A DNA stretch of 64,000 nt from Dehalobacter sp. CP (GCA_009910795.1 VMEE01000093.1:1-64000); one strand, 5' to 3'. Shown: positions 41,223 through 51,454, counted from the first letter of the stretch. Numbers and translations: made by a program. The notes: generated by a model from the sequence alone, not told the origin.

Positions 41223-43607
41223 ATGCAAGAAAGAGAGATACCGATCCTTCCGCTTAGAGGAATCCTTGTCTTTCCCTATATGGTGATTCATCTTGATGTT
41301 GGCAGGGAAAGATCCATGGCAGCCATTGAGGAAGCAATGCTCTTGGATCGCCAGATTCTTCTACTATCGCAAAAGGAAATGGAAATAGACAGTCCGATGA
41401 TTGATGATCTGTATACAGTTGGCACAATTGTCGATATTAAACAGCTTTTGAGACTTCCCGGCGGGACAATGCGCGTTCTCGTCGAGGGGATTTGCCGTGC
41501 CGAGGTCAAAGAATTTTTGGCGGAAGATCCTTTCTTTAAAGCGCAGGTAGAAAGATTCTCCGGTAATGAGCGTATGACCCCCGAATTGGAGAATATGACC
41601 AGAAGTCTGACCCACCAGTTTGAGGAATATGCGCGTCTCAGCAAAAAAGTATCCCCCGAAGCGATTGGATCGGTGCTTGCTGTAAAAGAGCCCGGTCGGA
41701 TGGCTGATTTGGTGGCTTCCCATCTGAATTTAAAGATAGAGGATAAACAGGTGGTTCTTGGCGCGATTGATGTAAGCGAACGTCTGGAAAAGCTCACCGA
41801 ACTGATCATGCGTGAAATCGAGATTCTCGAGCTGGAAAGACGCATTGGGCTCAGGGTCCGAAAACAGATGGAAAAGGCCCAGAAAGAATATTACCTGCGG
41901 GAGCAGATTAAAGCGATCCAGAAAGAACTGGGCGACAAGGATGAAAAACAGGCTGAAATTGAAGAATATAAAGAGAAGATCGAAAAGGCGAATCTGACGG
42001 ATGAGGCCAAGGAAAAGGCCTTGAAAGAACTGGATCGCCTCGAAAAAATGGCTGCAGCTTCCGCTGAAGGAACCGTTGTCCGGACGTATATTGACTGGAT
42101 CATCGCACTCCCCTGGAATAAGGCGAGCAGGGACAAAGGGGATATGCATAAGGCTGAAAAAATATTGGAAGAAGACCACTATGGTCTGGAGAAAGTCAAA
42201 GAGCGGATCCTGGAGTATCTTTCTATCCGTAAACTCACGCCAAATATGCGCAGCCCGATACTTTGCTTTATCGGACCGCCCGGAGTAGGTAAAACCTCAC
42301 TCGCGAAATCCATTGCGAGGTCTCTGGACCGCAAGTTCGTCAGAATGTCCTTGGGCGGCGTTCGCGATGAGGCGGAGATCAGAGGTCACCGCCGGACGTA
42401 TATCGGCGCATTACCCGGCAGGGTGATCCAGGGGATACGCAAGGCGGAAACGAAAAATCCGGTCTTCCTATTTGATGAAATTGATAAAATGTCTTCAGAC
42501 TTTCGCGGGGATCCTGCTTCTGCCATGCTTGAAGTGCTTGATCCGGAGCAGAACCATTCCTATGCGGACCACTATCTGGAGGTTCCATTTGATCTTTCCA
42601 AAGTGCTGTTTATCATGACAGCCAACTATATCGAAAATATTCCGCGTCCGCTTCTGGACAGGATGGAAGTCATTCATTTAAGCGGCTATACCGAAGATGA
42701 AAAAGTCAATATTGCGGTTCGGCATCTCGTACCGAAACAGATGAAAGTGCATGGGTTGAAAGAGATTGTTGTCCGGCTGGATAGCGCCTGCGTCCTAAAG
42801 ATTGTCCGGGGTTATACCAGGGAATCCGGAGTCAGGAATTTGGAACGCGAAATTGCTAATGTGTTGCGTAAAGTAGCGGTCCGTGTCGTGAAAAAGGAAT
42901 GGGAGCCGAGGACGCTGACACCGGAAGATATTGAAACCCTGCTCGGAGCCCCCCGCTATTTTTACCGAACAGTGGGCTTCGAACCGGAGATCGGCGCTGC
43001 CGTCGGCCTGGCTTATACTGAAGTCGGAGGAGATGTACTGACCATTGAAGCTACGCCTCTGGCAGGCAAAGGAAGACTGACGCTGACTGGAAAACTTGGC
43101 GATGTGATGAAAGAATCGGCGCAGGCAGGATTGACATTTGTCCGTTCCCAGGCTGAGAGCTTGGGGATTAGCAAGGATTTTTACGATCAGCTTGATTTGC
43201 ACATTCATGTGCCGGAGGGAGCTGTACCGAAGGACGGACCGTCCGCCGGCATCACGATGGCGACGGCAATGGCTTCGGCGCTTTCTTCCAGAGCTGTCCG
43301 CCAGGATGTTGCGATGACTGGAGAGATCACCCTACGCGGCAATGTGCTGCCGATTGGCGGACTGAAGGAAAAGGTGCTGGCCGCACACAGGGCGGGTATC
43401 AAAACGATTATTCTTCCCGAAAAAAACCTGAAGGACCTGGAAGAAATTCCGGAAGAGATCAGGAAAGAACTGGAATTCCGTTTTGTCAAACGAATGGAGG
43501 AAGTTCTGGATATAGCCCTTCTTCCGGTTTCTAAATCACAAGAATTCCTGCCGCAGCTGCCGGTCTATAACACGGATTTTACGCAGCCTGAAAGCAGGCC
43601 GTTGTAA
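41223..43607 (+). CDS. lon: ATP-dependent protease Lon (LonA)
   Basis: This 794-residue protein degrades unfolded and regulatory proteins. The N-terminal substrate-recognition domain is at 1-205 ([26 protein letters not shown]). A long coiled segment carries [15 protein letters not shown]. The AAA+ module has Walker [16 protein letters not shown] and Walker [13 protein letters not shown]. In the protease domain the catalytic serine is in [19 protein letters not shown] and the lysine in [16 protein letters not shown]. Length and motifs are complete. GAGGGGAGA precedes the ATG. Confidence 0.97.
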   Translation: MQEREIPILPLRGILVFPYMVIHLDVGRERSMAAIEEAMLLDRQILLLSQKEMEIDSPMIDDLYTVGTIVDIKQLLRLPGGTMRVLVEGICRAEVKEFLAEDPFFKAQVERFSGNERMTPELENMTRSLTHQFEEYARLSKKVSPEAIGSVLAVKEPGRMADLVASHLNLKIEDKQVVLGAIDVSERLEKLTELIMREIEILELERRIGLRVRKQMEKAQKEYYLREQIKAIQKELGDKDEKQAEIEEYKEKIEKANLTDEAKEKALKELDRLEKMAAASAEGTVVRTYIDWIIALPWNKASRDKGDMHKAEKILEEDHYGLEKVKERILEYLSIRKLTPNMRSPILCFIGPPGVGKTSLAKSIARSLDRKFVRMSLGGVRDEAEIRGHRRTYIGALPGRVIQGIRKAETKNPVFLFDEIDKMSSDFRGDPASAMLEVLDPEQNHSYADHYLEVPFDLSKVLFIMTANYIENIPRPLLDRMEVIHLSGYTEDEKVNIAVRHLVPKQMKVHGLKEIVVRLDSACVLKIVRGYTRESGVRNLEREIANVLRKVAVRVVKKEWEPRTLTPEDIETLLGAPRYFYRTVGFEPEIGAAVGLAYTEVGGDVLTIEATPLAGKGRLTLTGKLGDVMKESAQAGLTFVRSQAESLGISKDFYDQLDLHIHVPEGAVPKDGPSAGITMATAMASALSSRAVRQDVAMTGEITLRGNVLPIGGLKEKVLAAHRAGIKTIILPEKNLKDLEEIPEEIRKELEFRFVKRMEEVLDIALLPVSKSQEFLPQLPVYNTDFTQPESRPL

Positions 43608-43659
43608 GCAGCTCAAATAATCTGCTGCTAAACAGGTTTCAGTCTTATATACCGGCAGA

Positions 43660-43759
43660 CGGGAGACAGAGGGGCGTTTTAGTATCTTGTTTCAGAGGAA
43701 ACAAAGAAAACGTCCCTCTGTGTTTTCCTTTGTTTTCTAACTCCTTAGTCGGTCTCCCG
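43660..43759. terminator. Nested three-level stem-loop after lon
   Basis: Outer arms CGGGAGAC/GTCTCCCG (43660-43667, 43752-43759) enclose ACAGAGGGGCGTTTT/AAAACGTCCCTCTGT (43666-43680, 43707-43721), which encloses CTTGTTTC-AGAG-GAAACAAAG. A T-rich segment (GTTTTCCTTTGTTTTC) follows the middle stem. It probably terminates lon transcription; the elaborate nesting is more than a terminator needs. Confidence 0.6.
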
Positions 43760-43886
43760 ATGTATTTGTCTCCCTTGGATTAATCCCGATTTTGGAGTAC
43801 AATATTAGCTGTTGATGTTTAAGGACATCGTTGGGACATAACATAATTGGGATATTGTACTCACGATGTTCCGTTGAGGTGATAGT

Positions 43887-44498
43887 GTGATTTTTCGTAA
43901 AGCTGAATTTATGATTTCGGCAGTGAAGCCGCAGCAGTATCCTGAGGGAACAAGGCCGGAGCTGGCTGTCTCAGGCCGTTCCAATGTAGGAAAGTCTTCT
44001 TTGATCAATAAACTTGTCAATCGAAAGGCACTGGCCAAGGTCGGCAAAACGCCCGGCAAAACGCAGACGATCAATTTTTTTAATATTAATGATGAATGGT
44101 ATCTTGTTGATTTACCGGGTTATGGCTATGCAAAAGTGCCTCAGGAGACCCGAATGCAGTGGGGGAAGATGATGCAGACGTACTTTCGTCTGCGTGAAAA
44201 TTTGAAAGGCGTCATTCAACTGGTTGATATCCGCCATCAGCCGACCGAGGAAGACAGGCTGATGATCGAAATGCTTAAGGTCAACAACATACCTGTTCTG
44301 GTGGTAGCGACAAAAGCAGATAAGATTGCGAGGGGACAACGACCCAAATATCTCAAAATCATTGCGGAATCTTTCAAAATGTCGGACTGGAAGACGATTA
44401 TTCCTTTTTCTTCAGAGGACGGTACCGGCCTTCAGGAATTGAATCAGGCCATGGATGATATTATTTTTCCCGATACGGAAGACAAGCCCGGAGAGTGA
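43887..44498 (+). CDS. engB: Ribosome biogenesis GTP-binding protein EngB/YsxC
   Basis: This is a 203-residue essential GTPase for assembly of the 50S subunit. G1 is GRSNVGKSS, G2 lies around KTPGKTQTINFF, G3 is LVDLPGYGYAKV, G4 is VATKADK and G5 is IIPFSSEDGTG. The length is normal. The GTG start follows GAGGTGATA. It is downstream of lon, as in Bacillus, where lonA and ysxC are paired. About 160 AT-rich bases follow with no clear terminator. Confidence 0.96.
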   Translation: MIFRKAEFMISAVKPQQYPEGTRPELAVSGRSNVGKSSLINKLVNRKALAKVGKTPGKTQTINFFNINDEWYLVDLPGYGYAKVPQETRMQWGKMMQTYFRLRENLKGVIQLVDIRHQPTEEDRLMIEMLKVNNIPVLVVATKADKIARGQRPKYLKIIAESFKMSDWKTIIPFSSEDGTGLQELNQAMDDIIFPDTEDKPGE

Positions 44499-44657
44499 TC
44501 CGGAAGAATAATTGATGAAGAAGAGCAATAGATTTTGAAGAGTAATGCAAAATAAAACATAGAATAATTTAAGAATTATATGGAAAATAATAACATTAAT
44601 AGCTTTGAAGTAATAGTTTAAGAAAAATAGTTTATTGAGCTAAACGGGAGAGAAAAA

Positions 44658-45647
44658 ATGATCGATATAATTTTTTTGGTTGTCAGTCTGGGTATTATTC
44701 TTCTCGGTGCAGAAGTGTTTACAAACGGAATAGAGTGGCTTGGCAGGAAGCTCAATCTGGGTGAAGGGGCTGTTGGCAGTATCTTTGCCGCGGTAGGAAC
44801 CGCTTTGCCTGAAACATTGATTCCAATTCTCGCGATTCTAACTTCCAGTGGTGCAAGCGGGCACGACATTGGAATAGGGGCAATTTTAGGAGCGCCGTTT
44901 ATGCTTGGAACACTTGCTTTTTTCGTCACAGGGATTGCTGTGCTGATTTTCCGAAGAACAAACAGACCGATGTATATTCATCCGGAAGTCATTGAGCGGG
45001 ATCTAAAGTTCTTTCTGATTGTCTATTTACTCGCAATCGTTGCTTCTTTTTTACCGACACACTCTTTGAAAATGCTGATCGTGATTGTTCTTGTGGGGGC
45101 TTATTGTGCCTATGTTTACCGGACAATTAAATCAAGCCATGGTGAAGCGAATTTAGAAGAGGAACTTCCTGTGTGCTACTTTTCCCGCAGGGGGGAGCCT
45201 AGACTGATTGTCATATTTGTTCAGATCATAGCTGCGCTTGCAATTATCATTGCAGGCGCGGAGCTGTTCATTAATTCTGTTCAGGCTGTATCGACGGCTG
45301 CCGGAGTCCCTGTGTTCATCCTGGCAATTATCATTACGCCGATTGCAACTGAACTGCCGGAGAAATTTAACAGTGTTCTCTGGGTGCGTCGTGGTAAGGA
45401 CACATTGGCCATGGGAAATATCACCGGAGCAATGGTCTTCCAGAGCTCGGTCATTCCGGCAATTGGCATTTCGCTGACCTCCTGGGTTCTGGAACCGCTG
45501 GCCCTGGTCAGTGCGCTGCTTGCCCTAGCCTCCGCATCCCTTCAGTATTTCATCATCGTCAAAACAAAAACCCTCTATCCTGCAATCCTGATGATTGGCG
45601 GGGTATTCTATGCGGTCTTCTTATTCCTTTCCCTAAGAGCGATTTAA
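44658..45647 (+). CDS. Calcium/sodium (cation) antiporter, CaCA family
   Basis: This 329-residue protein has ten or so membrane helices arranged as an inverted duplication. The first alpha repeat is around GAEVFTNGIEWLGRKLNLGEGAVGSIFAAVGTALPETLIPILAIL. The second is around GAELFINSVQAVSTAAGVPVFILAIIITPIATELPEKFNSVLW. The GT(A)LPE acidic residues coordinate the cation. It moves sodium against calcium or another cation; direction and ion cannot be fixed. ACGGGAGAG precedes the ATG. It appears monocistronic. Confidence 0.88.
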   Translation: MIDIIFLVVSLGIILLGAEVFTNGIEWLGRKLNLGEGAVGSIFAAVGTALPETLIPILAILTSSGASGHDIGIGAILGAPFMLGTLAFFVTGIAVLIFRRTNRPMYIHPEVIERDLKFFLIVYLLAIVASFLPTHSLKMLIVIVLVGAYCAYVYRTIKSSHGEANLEEELPVCYFSRRGEPRLIVIFVQIIAALAIIIAGAELFINSVQAVSTAAGVPVFILAIIITPIATELPEKFNSVLWVRRGKDTLAMGNITGAMVFQSSVIPAIGISLTSWVLEPLALVSALLALASASLQYFIIVKTKTLYPAILMIGGVFYAVFLFLSLRAI

Positions 45648-45764
45648 TTCCGAGCGGAAGATATCACAGAAAAAAATAGACAAATGTTCCCAAAACTATG
45701 AATAAAGGTTATCCCGGTTTTAATATATTATAATAGGATAATATATGAAACCGGGTGATTTTTT

Positions 45765-46361
45765 ATGGGAACAAGCATTCTAAAAGGCATTACCATAGGT
45801 CTGCTCGTCACGGTTCTGACCCTCCTGGCTGTACTGGTCACAACGCTGACTGGAATTGATGAAAAGATCATCGCCTATCTTGTGGATTTTGGTCTTTTGC
45901 TGAGTTGCCTGGTAGCCGGTTTTCGAGCCAGCAGAGACTCCGGCCGGCTGCTTCCTGCAGGACTGGCTGCCGGGGGATATGCTGTGGTTGGCATACTGCT
46001 TTTGGCTCTTTATTTTCCGATTGAAAGCCTTGGCGCCGTCAAAATCATTTCCGAGGGAATAGGTCTTGGATTGCTGGCAGGGGTACTCGGTACAGGTTTT
46101 CTTGGTTCCGAGCCTGTCTCTTATGAACGGCTAAACAGTATATCGCATCCAAACAGTCTGCGGCCATCTAAATGGCCGTTAGAGGAAGACCGGAAATCCA
46201 CAACTGAGATTCGGAGAAATTCCAGTTGGTACGGTGAAGACCCGAATGCGGAAAGGGCCCGGATCTACGAACTGTGCAGCAAAAAACCGGAACTCACGGA
46301 GGAAGAAGAAGCTTTCAACTGGTGGGAAGTCGAAACCAAGAGGCAGCTTCGGCGACGGTAA
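45765..46361 (+). CDS. TIGR04086 family (YrzE-like) membrane protein
   Basis: This 198-residue protein has four membrane helices in the first 115 residues (GITIGLLVTVLTLLAVLVTTL, KIIAYLVDFGLLLSCLVAGFRASRDSG, LPAGLAAGGYAVVGILLLALYF, IISEGIGLGLLAGVLGTGFLG). This is the layout of the TIGR04086/YrzE family, which is of unknown function. An extra soluble C-terminal tail (about 120-198) is charged, ending EEEAFNWWEVETKRQLRRR. ACCGGGTGA precedes the ATG. The 210 bases after it, up to the next gene, show no clear feature. Confidence 0.75.
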   Translation: MGTSILKGITIGLLVTVLTLLAVLVTTLTGIDEKIIAYLVDFGLLLSCLVAGFRASRDSGRLLPAGLAAGGYAVVGILLLALYFPIESLGAVKIISEGIGLGLLAGVLGTGFLGSEPVSYERLNSISHPNSLRPSKWPLEEDRKSTTEIRRNSSWYGEDPNAERARIYELCSKKPELTEEEEAFNWWEVETKRQLRRR

Positions 46362-46573
46362 CTATACAATCTAAAAGCGTTGACTTCATTTAAGCTTCTT
46401 TTCCACTTGCATTGTTTCAGGGTGAACGAGCAAGAGGGAAGAGGTTTTTTCTTCATTGAAAGAAGTTTTAGTATAGGTAATCCATATACAGGAAAAGCTA
46501 AGCCGAATGATGAGTGCCGCGGCGGACAGAGTAAGAAATGAAAGCAATTGGATAGCTGAAAACAGGGGTGCCG

Positions 46574-48106
46574 ATGATGACGAAAAGAGAAAAAACTATC
46601 CTATTTTTCTTATTGACTTTTATTCTTCTGCTCAGGCTCTATCACATGAATGTCGGTCCTGTTGAAATTGAGGAGAGCTGGCGGCAGGCTGACACAGCAT
46701 CAATCGCCAGGAATTTTGCGGGTTATGACTTTCATCCGTTTCATCCCAATTTGAATTACGACGGGACGTTTCCAAATATTCCGGCATTGGAAATTCAAGT
46801 TACGACTTATCTGATCGCGATCCTGTACAAAGTATTCGGCTATCATTATTTTCTGGCAAGGGCTGTTCCGATTGCTTTTTTTTTGATCTCAGCCCTATAT
46901 CTGTATCTGCTGGCACGCCTGTATCTGGGGTGGAACGGAGCAGCTTACAGTCTTCTGATTTATGGAATCCTTCCGATTAATCTGTATTATTCCCGGGCGA
47001 TTATGCCGGAGTCCGCAGCCCTGATGTTCTGGATCGGAGGATTTTACTATTTTAACCGATGGATTATCAAGCAAAACAATAGCAGGGGTTGTCAAAGAAA
47101 CAATCACAGGAATCATAGGAATAACGGCAATCATAGGAATGATGATGTAAATGATCGCGATTATGGCGATCTACGAAGCAAATACGGTTTGCTTATTTTG
47201 AGCTCGTTTTTTTTAGCTTTGGCAATCATGACCAAACCGCCTGTGATTTTTATTGGAATCCCCATGATGTATCTCTGTTTTAAGTATTATGGGCGGAAAT
47301 GGCTGAAAATGCGTGTTTTTTGGATATACGGCTTCATTACGGCAGCACTTCCAGCCTGCTATTACTATTTCAGTACTGCCGCTGCGGAGTATAAATTTAC
47401 ACTGGGCATTACCCGTAATATTATTTTTAAGCAGGCGATTACCGCCTTTTACAGTCCGGAAGCACTTTACTTTTTCACGGTAAATTTGCCGAGGGCCCTT
47501 GGCATAAGCGGGCTGCTTCTTTGCCTTGCAGGGATATTTTTTCTGCAGGAAAAGCAAAAAGTATTTCTGGTTTGGTTTATCGCTATGATTTTGGAGGCAA
47601 TCTTGATTGTAAGCGAGATCCGGGCATTTTATTACCTGATATTTTTGATGGTGCCGTGCTGTTTGCTGGCCGGTAATCTTTTGGCCAGGGCGGCTTCGGG
47701 TCCAGTGGGAAAAATTGCAGGAGTGGTATTGGTGCTGCTCCTAATGAAGGAAAGTTATGATCTGGTCAAACCGATGTTCACCATCAATACGGTGATGGCG
47801 CAACAAGTAAATGTAGTAAAGCAGCTGACGGATCAGGACGATCTCCTTGTGGTCGGTTCTCTGGATCCGTGTATGCTGGACTTAACGGACAGAAGGGGCT
47901 GGCGGTACAATCTTAGGCTGTATGCTGCAACACCCAAAGATCCGACTCAGGAACTGGACGATTATATTGCAAGAGGAGCCAAATATTTTGTGCCAATTCA
48001 GGGGAAAATATATGGGGATCTGGATGAGAGGCTGTTGAGCTATATCGAAGGAGAATATCCGAAGATCGAGGTCGTACAGGGTTACCCGATTTATGTACTA
48101 AAGTGA
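46574..48106 (+). CDS. Membrane glycosyltransferase, GT39/PMT-like (ArnT-type)
   Basis: This 510-residue protein has about twelve membrane helices. The first extracytoplasmic loop carries the acidic motif VGPVEIEESWRQADTASIARNF, the catalytic region of PMT/ArnT enzymes that take sugar from a polyprenyl-phosphate carrier. An unusual N/R/H-rich low-complexity insert (about residues 175-205, NNSRGCQRNNHRNHRNN) lies in a loop. GGGG precedes the ATG by five bases; the GTG at 46568 is inside that site. It is followed by a GT2 enzyme and a small flippase-like protein, a set that would make, flip and use a lipid-linked sugar. Confidence 0.85.
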   Translation: MMTKREKTILFFLLTFILLLRLYHMNVGPVEIEESWRQADTASIARNFAGYDFHPFHPNLNYDGTFPNIPALEIQVTTYLIAILYKVFGYHYFLARAVPIAFFLISALYLYLLARLYLGWNGAAYSLLIYGILPINLYYSRAIMPESAALMFWIGGFYYFNRWIIKQNNSRGCQRNNHRNHRNNGNHRNDDVNDRDYGDLRSKYGLLILSSFFLALAIMTKPPVIFIGIPMMYLCFKYYGRKWLKMRVFWIYGFITAALPACYYYFSTAAAEYKFTLGITRNIIFKQAITAFYSPEALYFFTVNLPRALGISGLLLCLAGIFFLQEKQKVFLVWFIAMILEAILIVSEIRAFYYLIFLMVPCCLLAGNLLARAASGPVGKIAGVVLVLLLMKESYDLVKPMFTINTVMAQQVNVVKQLTDQDDLLVVGSLDPCMLDLTDRRGWRYNLRLYAATPKDPTQELDDYIARGAKYFVPIQGKIYGDLDERLLSYIEGEYPKIEVVQGYPIYVLK

Positions 48107-48173
48107 GCGGTGACAGCTTATCCGCAAACTTGCGTTTATCTTTTGGAAATACTGCCTGGAGGAGGTGAGTGAT

Positions 48174-48905
48174 ATGAAGGTCCTGATTGGCTTGCCCGCC
48201 TATAATGAAGCAGCCGGGATTATTCATTTATTCAACAGCATTGCATCCTACCGAGAGGTCAGCCGGTATAATATTCAGGTCCTGCTGGTGGATGACGGCA
48301 GCAGCGACAATACTGCAAAAATTGTAAGCACTTACGCCCAGGATCATGGTTATGTAACACTGGTCAGGCACCACGGAAACAAGGGCCTCGGAGAAGCCGT
48401 CAAAACAATTTTGCGTTATGCACTGGAAAACCTGAAGGATGACGATGTCCTGGTTACCATGGATGCCGACAATACCCACAGCCCTTTGCTGATTGAGAGC
48501 ATGATTGAAACGCTGAATAGTCGGGATCTTGACTTGGTTGTGGCCTCCAGATTTACTTCGGGAGGATATGAAATTGGGCTGAAAGTCTTGCGAAAGTTAT
48601 TCAGCCGGGGTGCCAGGTATTTCTTCAAATTGTTTTTCCGCATCAGAAACCTTAATGATTACTCATCTGGTTACAGGGCATACCGGGTGAGAATAATCAG
48701 AAAGGCACAGGAACGCTGGAAAGAACTGATTACAACCAACGGATTTGACTGCATGGCTGAGATCGCTGCTAAATTCAGTAGGATGGGGGTTAAAGCCGGG
48801 GAGGTACCGCTTATTCTTCATTATCAACAGAAAGAAGGGGCCAGCAAAATGCAGGTGTCAAAGACAATTAGAGGTTACTTTGCGCTGCTGGCTAAGGTGA
48901 GATAA
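48174..48905 (+). CDS. GT2 family glycosyltransferase, polyprenol-phosphate sugar transferase type
   Basis: This is a 243-residue cytoplasmic-face enzyme of the DPM1/ArnC type. It shows VLIGLPAYNEAAGIIHLFNS, VLLVDDGSSDNTAKIV, HHGNKGLGEAVKTILRYAL, the metal-binding DxD in VTMDADNTHSPLLIESM, VVASRFTSGGY, and SGYRAYRVRIIRKA. A C-terminal membrane tail is absent, as in the short DPM1 class. It probably loads a sugar onto undecaprenyl phosphate for the upstream GT39 enzyme. The start at 48174 lies after GGAGGTGA; the in-frame GTG at 48165 overlaps that site. Confidence 0.88.
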   Translation: MKVLIGLPAYNEAAGIIHLFNSIASYREVSRYNIQVLLVDDGSSDNTAKIVSTYAQDHGYVTLVRHHGNKGLGEAVKTILRYALENLKDDDVLVTMDADNTHSPLLIESMIETLNSRDLDLVVASRFTSGGYEIGLKVLRKLFSRGARYFFKLFFRIRNLNDYSSGYRAYRVRIIRKAQERWKELITTNGFDCMAEIAAKFSRMGVKAGEVPLILHYQQKEGASKMQVSKTIRGYFALLAKVR

Positions 48906-48909
48906 ACGA

Positions 48910-49257
48910 ATGATTTATTTGCTGGCCTTGATTTCCATTGCACTGGGATCGACCGGGCAGTTCGTTCTTAAGCTGGCGGCAGGGGAACTTCGGCCGGACA
49001 GCGGAATCTGGAATCTTGTTTATTCGATGATCAGCCTGAAGATGGTCTTTGCTGTAAGCTGTTTTGTTTTCAGCATGTTGATGTGGATATTTGTCCTGAG
49101 AAAGCTGGAGCTCAGTATTGCTTATCCGATGGTCAGTCTGGGCTATATCCTGGTGATGCTGCTTTCCTTTTTCTTTCTTCAGGAACAGGTTTCAGCCGCC
49201 AAGGTCGGCGGGACTTTATTGATTGTGGCAGGGGTCATCGTACTAAACATGAAGTAA
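48910..49257 (+). CDS. Four-helix EamA/SMR-type transporter, ArnE-like flippase candidate
   Basis: This 115-residue protein has four membrane helices (LLALISIALGSTGQFVLKLAAG, MVFAVSCFVFSMLMWIFVLRKLELS, IAYPMVSLGYILVMLLSFFFLQEQ, VGGTLLIVAGVIVLN). The pattern LEL(S)IAYPMVSLGYILV is shared by SMR exporters and by ArnE/ArnF subunits that flip undecaprenyl-phosphate-aminoarabinose. The gene begins four bases after the GT2 gene, which favours a flippase for the lipid-linked sugar over a drug exporter. A perfect long terminator follows. Confidence 0.8.
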   Translation: MIYLLALISIALGSTGQFVLKLAAGELRPDSGIWNLVYSMISLKMVFAVSCFVFSMLMWIFVLRKLELSIAYPMVSLGYILVMLLSFFFLQEQVSAAKVGGTLLIVAGVIVLNMK

Positions 49258-49281
49258 TGTCCTGCTTTAAGAATTTCTGAC

Positions 49282-49326
49282 AAAAAGATTACCTGAGTCC
49301 GTTCAACGGACTCAGGTAATCTTTTT
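49282..49326. terminator. Bidirectional terminator with a near 20-bp perfect stem
   Basis: GATTACCTGAGTCCG and its complement CGGACTCAGGTAATC flank a 7-base loop, with A and T runs extending the stem at both ends. It lies between the converging flippase and RNase J genes. Confidence 0.95.
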
Positions 49327-49385
49327 ATTGTCTGATGTGTTAAATCTATTGTTTTCTAAAATTTTTAATATTTTTAAAAGGAATA

Positions 49386-51185
49386 TCATGTCGGGGCTTG
49401 AATCTTAGGCTTCATTGTTCTTTTCGGACGCGCTTTTACGGCCATTTCCTTGTAGTTGGGCGGTTTGCTGGTTGCTTCTCTGGCAGCAGTGTCTTTCTTG
49501 TTTGCGTCCTTGATTGCTTCGCTGTTTACTTCCTGAATGATGACCAGAATCATTGGACGTCTGCCGGTTCTCTGATAGAGGTGTTTTCCGACAATATCTT
49601 TGACCTTGTTTTTGATTGGCGCCCATTGGTTGATACCCTTTTGCTGGCATTCCTGCATAGCCTCTCGGATCAGGCACCTGACTTCGCTGATAATTTCTTC
49701 CGACTCCCGCACATAAATAAATCCGCGGGTCACGACATCAGGTCCTGCAACCAACGCACCAGTCGGACGGCTGACAGTCAGAACAGCAATCAATATCCCG
49801 TCCTGCGACAACTGCTTACGGTCACGCAGTACAATATTGCCGACATCACCGATCCCGAAACCATCGATCAAAACTCTGCCTGCCGGAATACTTTCGGCCA
49901 TTTTAGCGCCCTCGTCCGTAAATTCCAGAACACTGCCGTTTTCGGCAATAAAAATATTTTCTTTAGGGATACCGACCTGCTGCGCGAGTTCAGCGTGCTT
50001 GACAAGCATACGGTACTCACCATGCACAGGAAGGAAGTATTTCGGTTTCACCATGCTGAACATTAGTTTAAGTTCTTCTTCGCTGGCATGTCCCGAAACG
50101 TGCATTCCTGAAATCTGCTCATAGATGACATGCGCACCGAGTTTGAGCAGTTGGTCGATATTACGGGAAATGGCTTTCTCGTTGCCGGGAATCGCGCTGG
50201 CCGAAATAATGACCGTGTCGTTCTCACTGATTGAGATCTGGCGGTGATCGCCGCTGGCTATTCTGCTTAAGGCCGACATCGGTTCCCCCTGGCTGCCTGT
50301 AGTCAGGATGCAGAGCTGGTTGCTGGGATAATCCATTGCCTTGTCTACCTCAATCAGGGTTCCCTCCGGCATATCAAGATAACCCAGATCCATCGCAATA
50401 TTAATGACATTGACCATGCTTCGTCCGATTGCGGCAACTTTGCGTTGGCATTTGACCGCAGCGGAGATCGCCTGCTGCAGCCTATTAATATTTGAAGCAA
50501 AACTAGCAAAGATAATTCGTCCTTCGGCATGGAAAAAGGCTTCATCAATATTTTGGCCGACAGACCGTTCGGACATGGTAAAGCCGGGACGGTCGACATT
50601 TGTGCTGTCGGACATCAGGCACAGAACGCCGTGTTCCCCTAATTCGGTAAATTTGTGTATATCCAGGACATCGCCGCTGACAGGTGTATGGTCGAGCTTA
50701 AAGTCCCCGGTATGGACAATGGTACCAATCGGTGTATGGATTGCCAGGCCGACAGAGCCCGGGATACTGTGGCTGATGTTGATGAATTCAACCCGGAAAG
50801 CGCCGAGTCGGACTGTATCATTCGGATGAATGACGTTGAGTGTCGCTTTTGTAATATTTGCTTCCTTCAGCTTGGACTGAATCAAGCCAATTGTAAGGCG
50901 TGTCCCATAAACAGGGACATTAAGATCCTTCAATAGATAAGGGAGAGCCCCAATATGATCTTCATGGCCATGGGTAATGAGTATCCCTGCAACCATTGCC
51001 TGGTTTTCAATCAAATACGTATAGTCCGGAATCACGATGTCAATACCTAAGAGGTCTTCATTCGGAAATGTCAGACCGGCATCAACCAAGATAATTTTAT
51101 TATTATACCGGATGACGGTCATGTTCTTGCCGATTTCCCCGAGACCTCCGAGGGGAATAATTTGCAGTTTGTTCTCTTTTGTCAA
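49386..51185 (-). CDS. rnj: Ribonuclease J
   Basis: This 599-residue protein is a 5' exonuclease and endonuclease in mRNA decay and RNA maturation. The metallo-beta-lactamase core begins IIPLGGLGEIGKNMTVIRY and holds the metal motif THGHEDHIGALPYLL, then IVHTGDFKLDHTPV, LMSDSTNVDRPG, and the beta-CASP part (ISASAIPGNEKAISRNIDQL, HVSGHASEEELKLMF, LPVHGEYRML). The C-terminal domain ends with a basic, K/A/P-rich tail (residues about 555-599). The TTG start lies about nine bases after GGAGGT. It is monocistronic. Confidence 0.95.
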   Translation of the reverse strand: MTKENKLQIIPLGGLGEIGKNMTVIRYNNKIILVDAGLTFPNEDLLGIDIVIPDYTYLIENQAMVAGILITHGHEDHIGALPYLLKDLNVPVYGTRLTIGLIQSKLKEANITKATLNVIHPNDTVRLGAFRVEFINISHSIPGSVGLAIHTPIGTIVHTGDFKLDHTPVSGDVLDIHKFTELGEHGVLCLMSDSTNVDRPGFTMSERSVGQNIDEAFFHAEGRIIFASFASNINRLQQAISAAVKCQRKVAAIGRSMVNVINIAMDLGYLDMPEGTLIEVDKAMDYPSNQLCILTTGSQGEPMSALSRIASGDHRQISISENDTVIISASAIPGNEKAISRNIDQLLKLGAHVIYEQISGMHVSGHASEEELKLMFSMVKPKYFLPVHGEYRMLVKHAELAQQVGIPKENIFIAENGSVLEFTDEGAKMAESIPAGRVLIDGFGIGDVGNIVLRDRKQLSQDGILIAVLTVSRPTGALVAGPDVVTRGFIYVRESEEIISEVRCLIREAMQECQQKGINQWAPIKNKVKDIVGKHLYQRTGRRPMILVIIQEVNSEAIKDANKKDTAAREATSKPPNYKEMAVKARPKRTMKPKIQAPT

Positions 51186-51413
51186 AAACTTTTACCTCCA
51201 TATTTTATGTTGTGTCAAACAAGCAGAAAACAAGCCAAAATACGGTTAAACCCAAACGCCCCGGTGTTTAAGCATATTTCAGTAATTTTTTATTAGCCGT
51301 TCTGAGGCACATTAATTATTATTATATCACGTATTTGTGTTTTTAAACAAATATTGCCTGGAAAACCTTTCAGATAATACGATTTTGAATGGGATCCTTT
51401 CGCTTAAAACCTT

Positions 51414-51442
51414 TTGACTTTTTTTTACTGCCTCAGTATAAT
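51414..51442 (+). promoter_or_regulatory. Sigma-A promoter of valS
   Basis: TTGACT (51414-51419), 17 bases, TATAAT (51437-51442). Transcription would start near 51449, giving a leader of about 335 nt before the valS start codon. Confidence 0.8.
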
Positions 51443-51454
51443 AAAGAAAACTTC

